From the NCBI GenBank assembly GCA_963737445.1, contig CAVTSO010000007.1, positions 124,001 to 188,000 on the forward strand: a DNA stretch of 64,000 nucleotides. Reading direction: 5' to 3'. Below the pieces are notes generated by a model. That model was not told the DNA's origin, made no database searches, and saw only the letters and a program-made list of their open reading frames with translations. The number at the start of each line of letters is the position of its first letter. Within the stretch, counting starts at the first letter, position 1. A program made the translations under genes and the position numbers. Origin of the DNA: JAICYJ01 sp963737445. GTDB lineage: Bacteria > Actinomycetota > Thermoleophilia > Gaiellales > JAICJC01. Of the stretch, positions 61,380 to 64,000 are shown piece by piece.

Positions 61380-61770
61380 GGAGCACCTCTTGGAGTCGAG
61401 AGGGTGATACTTGGGGTTTTACGGGCCGCTGCGCTGGGGCACAGTCCCCCATGCGGGTGATCCGCTGCCGCTCCCTCTTTACACCACCTCACCTGCGCCC
61501 GTGAGCTGTGCCTTGTCATCGCCGGCCGACTCGCCCTGATGCGCGCCGTTCAGAAGAAGGGGCGCGAACGGCGAGACTCGACCCTCGCCGAGCGGATCAA
61601 GAACCCGAACGTCTCAGGCCAGCTCGGCTCACCGTCGCTGCGTCGCGCTTAGGGTGACGGCATGGTCATGAGACGCAGATCGGCGGTCTGTCTGTTCGCC
61701 CATGCTTCCTGGTCGGCGTCGGCGAGGAAGTTGGTGATCCGCGGTGTGTCGGCCCTTCGGGCTTGCTGCG
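61380..61770. other. intergenic stretch with one tiny ORF
   Basis: A 37-codon plus-strand ORF (61539-61652, MRAVQKKGRERRDSTLAERI start) is charged but too short to support. Nothing else recognised. Confidence 0.4.
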
Positions 61771-63243
61771 TTAGCCCCGGCCAGAAGTGCGAACGTCGAC
61801 CGGATCGCCGAGCTCGGTGGCGCGGCTCTCGACGAACTCGACCAGTTCCTGCTCGATCCCCTCATCCAGGGGTGGCTGTTCGTACGACTCGAGCATGCGT
61901 TCCCATCTGCCGCTCGCGCGGGCGGCATGATCGAGCGATCCGTTCCGCGTCCAGCGGTCGTTGTTCTCCGTCGACGCCACGGTTGGGCGCCAGAAGCAGT
62001 CCCGGAACCGCTCTAGCGTGTGGGCGGCGCCGAAGAAGTGCCCGCTCTGGCCGACCTCGACGTGCGCGTCGAAGGCGAGGCTGGCCTCGTCGACTTCGAC
62101 CGGAGTGAACTGGTGGATCAGCAGGTCGATCAGCTCGCAGTCGGCGACGAACTTCTCGAACGACGTCACCAAGCCGCCTTCCAGCCAGCCGGCCGACTGC
62201 CAGCACACATTCGCTCCCGCCAGGAACGCGGCGCTGAGAGTGTTGAACGCCTCATACCCTGCCTGGAAGTCCACCGTCTGGCTGGACGTGAGCGTGCCTC
62301 CCCCTGATCGCCAGGGGAGGTTGAGGCGGCGCGCGATCTGGCCGGACGCGTACAGGCCGAGCGCCGACTCGGGGCCGCCGAAGCCCGGCGATCCCGACTG
62401 CATGTCGGTCGCCGACAGGAACGAGCCCATCACACACGGCGTACCGCGCCGAACCAGTTGGACGAGCGCGATGCCCGCCAGCGCCTCGACCGTTTGCTGC
62501 GCCAGCGCCGCCGGTGTGGATACGGGGGCCATTGCACCCATCAGCAGAAACGGCGTGACGATCACCGCCTGGCCGGCGTCGGCGTAGGTGAGCAACCCCT
62601 CCAGCATGCGGACGTCGAAGTGCATGGGGGAGTTGACGTTCACGTTTCCGAACATGACCGGACGCGCCTCGATCGCCTCCCGGCCACCGTGGATAATCTC
62701 GCCCATGCGGATGCAGTCGCGCGCGGCTTCCTCCGATGAGGGTTCGCCCGACCACACCCGATCGGTCAGCCGTGCCGCGGCCAGGGCGCGCAGCAGGTGC
62801 CGGACATCCAGGGCGACATCGTTGGGCTCGAGGATGTTGCGTCCAGGGGTGTCGAGAGCGTCGGTCATCTGCGTGAGCTTCAACAGCTGCTCGAGGTCGG
62901 TCATCGTGCCGTCGCGGCGCTCACCCTTGACCCGCACGAACGGTGGGCCGTTGGCCGGACCGAAGATCATGTGGTCGCCGCCCACTATGAAGTCCCGATC
63001 GGGGTTGCGTGCGTGCAGCGTAAACTCCGCTGGCGCGAACGCCGCCTGGGCTGCCAGAAACCCTGGATCGAACCGCACGACCGGCCCGTCCACGGTCTGA
63101 CCCGCTGCTCGGAACAGCTCGATCGCGCGAGGGTGATCGAACCGCACCCCGACCTCGCTGCCGAGTCGCTGCCAGCCGCCCCCGATGGTCTCTAGCGCCT
63201 CTTCAGAGAGCGGTTCGAAGCGGGGCATCTGGTTCAGAAACAC
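61771..63243 (-). CDS. MttB-family corrinoid methyltransferase, non-pyrrolysine
   Basis: A 490-residue trimethylamine-methyltransferase-superfamily protein. Segments include VRFDHPRAIELFRAAGQTVD, FTLHARNPDRDFIVGGDHMI, FGPANGPPFVRVKGERRDGT, MFGNVNVNSPMHFDVRML and GTLTSSQTVDFQAGYEAFNT. No in-frame UAG is present, so it belongs to the large non-Pyl group that demethylates compounds such as glycine betaine or carnitine. No corrinoid protein or reactivase lies beside it in this window. Start is GTG 63243 or ATG 63228. Confidence 0.88.
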   Translation of the reverse strand: MFLNQMPRFEPLSEEALETIGGGWQRLGSEVGVRFDHPRAIELFRAAGQTVDGPVVRFDPGFLAAQAAFAPAEFTLHARNPDRDFIVGGDHMIFGPANGPPFVRVKGERRDGTMTDLEQLLKLTQMTDALDTPGRNILEPNDVALDVRHLLRALAAARLTDRVWSGEPSSEEAARDCIRMGEIIHGGREAIEARPVMFGNVNVNSPMHFDVRMLEGLLTYADAGQAVIVTPFLLMGAMAPVSTPAALAQQTVEALAGIALVQLVRRGTPCVMGSFLSATDMQSGSPGFGGPESALGLYASGQIARRLNLPWRSGGGTLTSSQTVDFQAGYEAFNTLSAAFLAGANVCWQSAGWLEGGLVTSFEKFVADCELIDLLIHQFTPVEVDEASLAFDAHVEVGQSGHFFGAAHTLERFRDCFWRPTVASTENNDRWTRNGSLDHAARASGRWERMLESYEQPPLDEGIEQELVEFVESRATELGDPVDVRTSGRG

Positions 63244-63318
63244 GGCGAGTCCGTCAACCTCCGAAGGGTGCCACTACGACGTGAACGTGGCGAGCCTAGC
63301 ACCACCAGTTGTGCGTTT

Positions 63319-63351
63319 GCAACATACGTTGGCTATATCGCAACATCCGTT
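63319..63351. promoter_or_regulatory. two 12-base direct repeats in a divergent promoter
   Basis: GCAACATACGTT (63319-63330) and GCAACATCCGTT (63340-63351) differ at one base and begin 21 bases apart, exactly two helical turns. They lie between the divergent MttB-family and hydroxyacid-dehydrogenase genes, and could be paired binding sites for a shared regulator. Confidence 0.55.
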
Positions 63352-63447
63352 CTCACGGAACTTTGGCATACTCGGCAGCTGCGTCATGGCCGAGCACACG
63401 ATCACCCGACCGCTGCCCACCCACCGGATGTCCGTCGAGCACGTTCG

Positions 63448-64000
63448 TTGACCGACCCCGCGCGCCCGCGGGCCGTCTACCTGGATGTGGTTGGCGGTGT
63501 CGACCTCCACGGGGCGCCGGCGATCCTCGAAGCCGCGGGCTTCGACGTGCACCGCGCCCTTGCGCGAACCGACGAGCAGGTGATCCGCGCCGCCCGCGGC
63601 GCGACGGCGGTCTTGACCGGCGACTCGGTCGTCTCGGCGGCGGCGATCGCGGGCCTGCCCAACCTCCGCATCGTGGCGACCTGCACCGTGGGATTCGACC
63701 ACATCGACCTCGACGGCGCTCGCTCCGCCGGCGTGTGGGTGTGCAACGTCCCCGACGCCGCCACCGAGGAAGTCGCCGTTCATGCCATGGCCATGGCGCT
63801 GGCCCTGATCCGGCACCTGCCGCAGTTCGATCGGCATGTGCGCGCGGGCGGCTGGGACTACCTCGCCACCGGCTCCCTGCAGCGGCCCTCGAAGCTGACA
63901 CTCGGGGTGGTCGGGATGGGGAGGATCGGCCGCCGGGTCGCGACTCTGGGGCGGCCGTTCTTCGGCCGTGTGGTAGCGCACGATCCGTATGTCGACGACG
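63448..64000 (+). CDS. D-2-hydroxyacid dehydrogenase, partial (runs off the window)
   Basis: N-terminal 184 residues of a phosphoglycerate-dehydrogenase-like enzyme. It shows LPNLRIVATCTVGFDHIDLD, the NVPDAATEEVAVHAMAMALA active-site approach and the nucleotide-binding LGVVGMGRIGRRVATLG. The frame is open to the last base. TTG 63448 is the likely start, overlapping a short ORF's TGA; no ATG or GTG with support is nearer. It reduces a 2-oxo acid with NAD(P)H or the reverse. Confidence 0.85.
   Translation, partial: MTDPARPRAVYLDVVGGVDLHGAPAILEAAGFDVHRALARTDEQVIRAARGATAVLTGDSVVSAAAIAGLPNLRIVATCTVGFDHIDLDGARSAGVWVCNVPDAATEEVAVHAMAMALALIRHLPQFDRHVRAGGWDYLATGSLQRPSKLTLGVVGMGRIGRRVATLGRPFFGRVVAHDPYVDD

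Noticed and set aside
61539..61652. 37-codon ORF as a gene
   Set aside because: Too short, no ribosome site or family; listed only in the intergenic description.
61771..63243. Pyrrolysine (UAG) in the MttB-family gene
   Set aside because: The frame has no internal TAG over its full length, so it belongs to the non-Pyl group.
1..64000. CRISPR arrays, rRNA, transposases and integrases
   Set aside because: No regularly spaced repeats, rRNA signatures or recombinase motifs were found by reading; a dedicated tool could still find small elements.

Overview
The window is very GC-rich and densely coded. Most operons show NTGA start/stop overlaps. It carries an F420-dependent luciferase-like enzyme, a bcc/aa3-type respiratory operon, DUF3618 and holin-like stress proteins, and many GH15, DUF421, DUF2254 and PPC-type genes. 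Together these suggest an environmental actinobacterium, probably of the Thermoleophilia type; the class is inference. Several genes are broken by single-base shifts, often at G or C runs and clustered at 1-1,500 and 31,460-34,730. That pattern looks more like draft-assembly indels than decay, but a separate set of true gene remnants also exists (14,155-15,351; 19,716-19,880; 35,755-36,120).

Layout. 1-6,123 (minus): terminal respiratory operon ctaC-ctaD-subunit IV-like-ctaG-qcrC-qcrA-qcrB, with an unusual oxidase subunit I. 6,213-6,666: two small stress-type genes. 6,673-12,513 (plus): translationally coupled F420 enzyme and formate dehydrogenase operon. Its catalytic subunit is a selenoprotein, read through an in-frame UGA at 8,211 that is followed by a bacterial SECIS hairpin. 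12,679-19,615: small proteins, DUF421 pair, head-to-head GMC oxidoreductase and GH15 remnants, a GCS2 ligase, CDGSH and diiron-type proteins, and an envelope-stress cluster. 20,107-30,380 (minus): a PAS-PAS-GGDEF-HD-GYP protein, PPOX, DUF2254, STAS, a class A PBP, a HAD phosphatase, and the PiT phosphate transporter with its DUF47 partner. 30,643-37,350 (mostly plus): methyltransferase, broken GNAT, a ferric-reductase-like/FMN-binding/ApbE module, cupin, an epimerase remnant and a YWTD-like repeat protein.

37,543-45,011: PAP2 phosphatase, a rifamycin phosphotransferase (one frameshift), a YncE-like lipoprotein, an MFS carrier with a helical DNA-binding-like tail, and a PPC protein. 45,074-51,863 (minus): marR, a TPP-dependent enzyme, an enolase-superfamily enzyme and a large FAD/Fe-S oxidoreductase, which look like one oxidative catabolic unit of unknown substrate. 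51,950-58,794: SDR plus GH15, an encapsulated-ferritin-like protein, VKOR-like protein, a two-component system and a shortened acetate-transporter-family gene. 59,053-64,000: STAS protein, MFS carrier, and a non-pyrrolysine MttB-family methyltransferase divergent from a D-2-hydroxyacid dehydrogenase that runs off the end. No CRISPR array, rRNA, convincing tRNA, transposase or integrase was seen.
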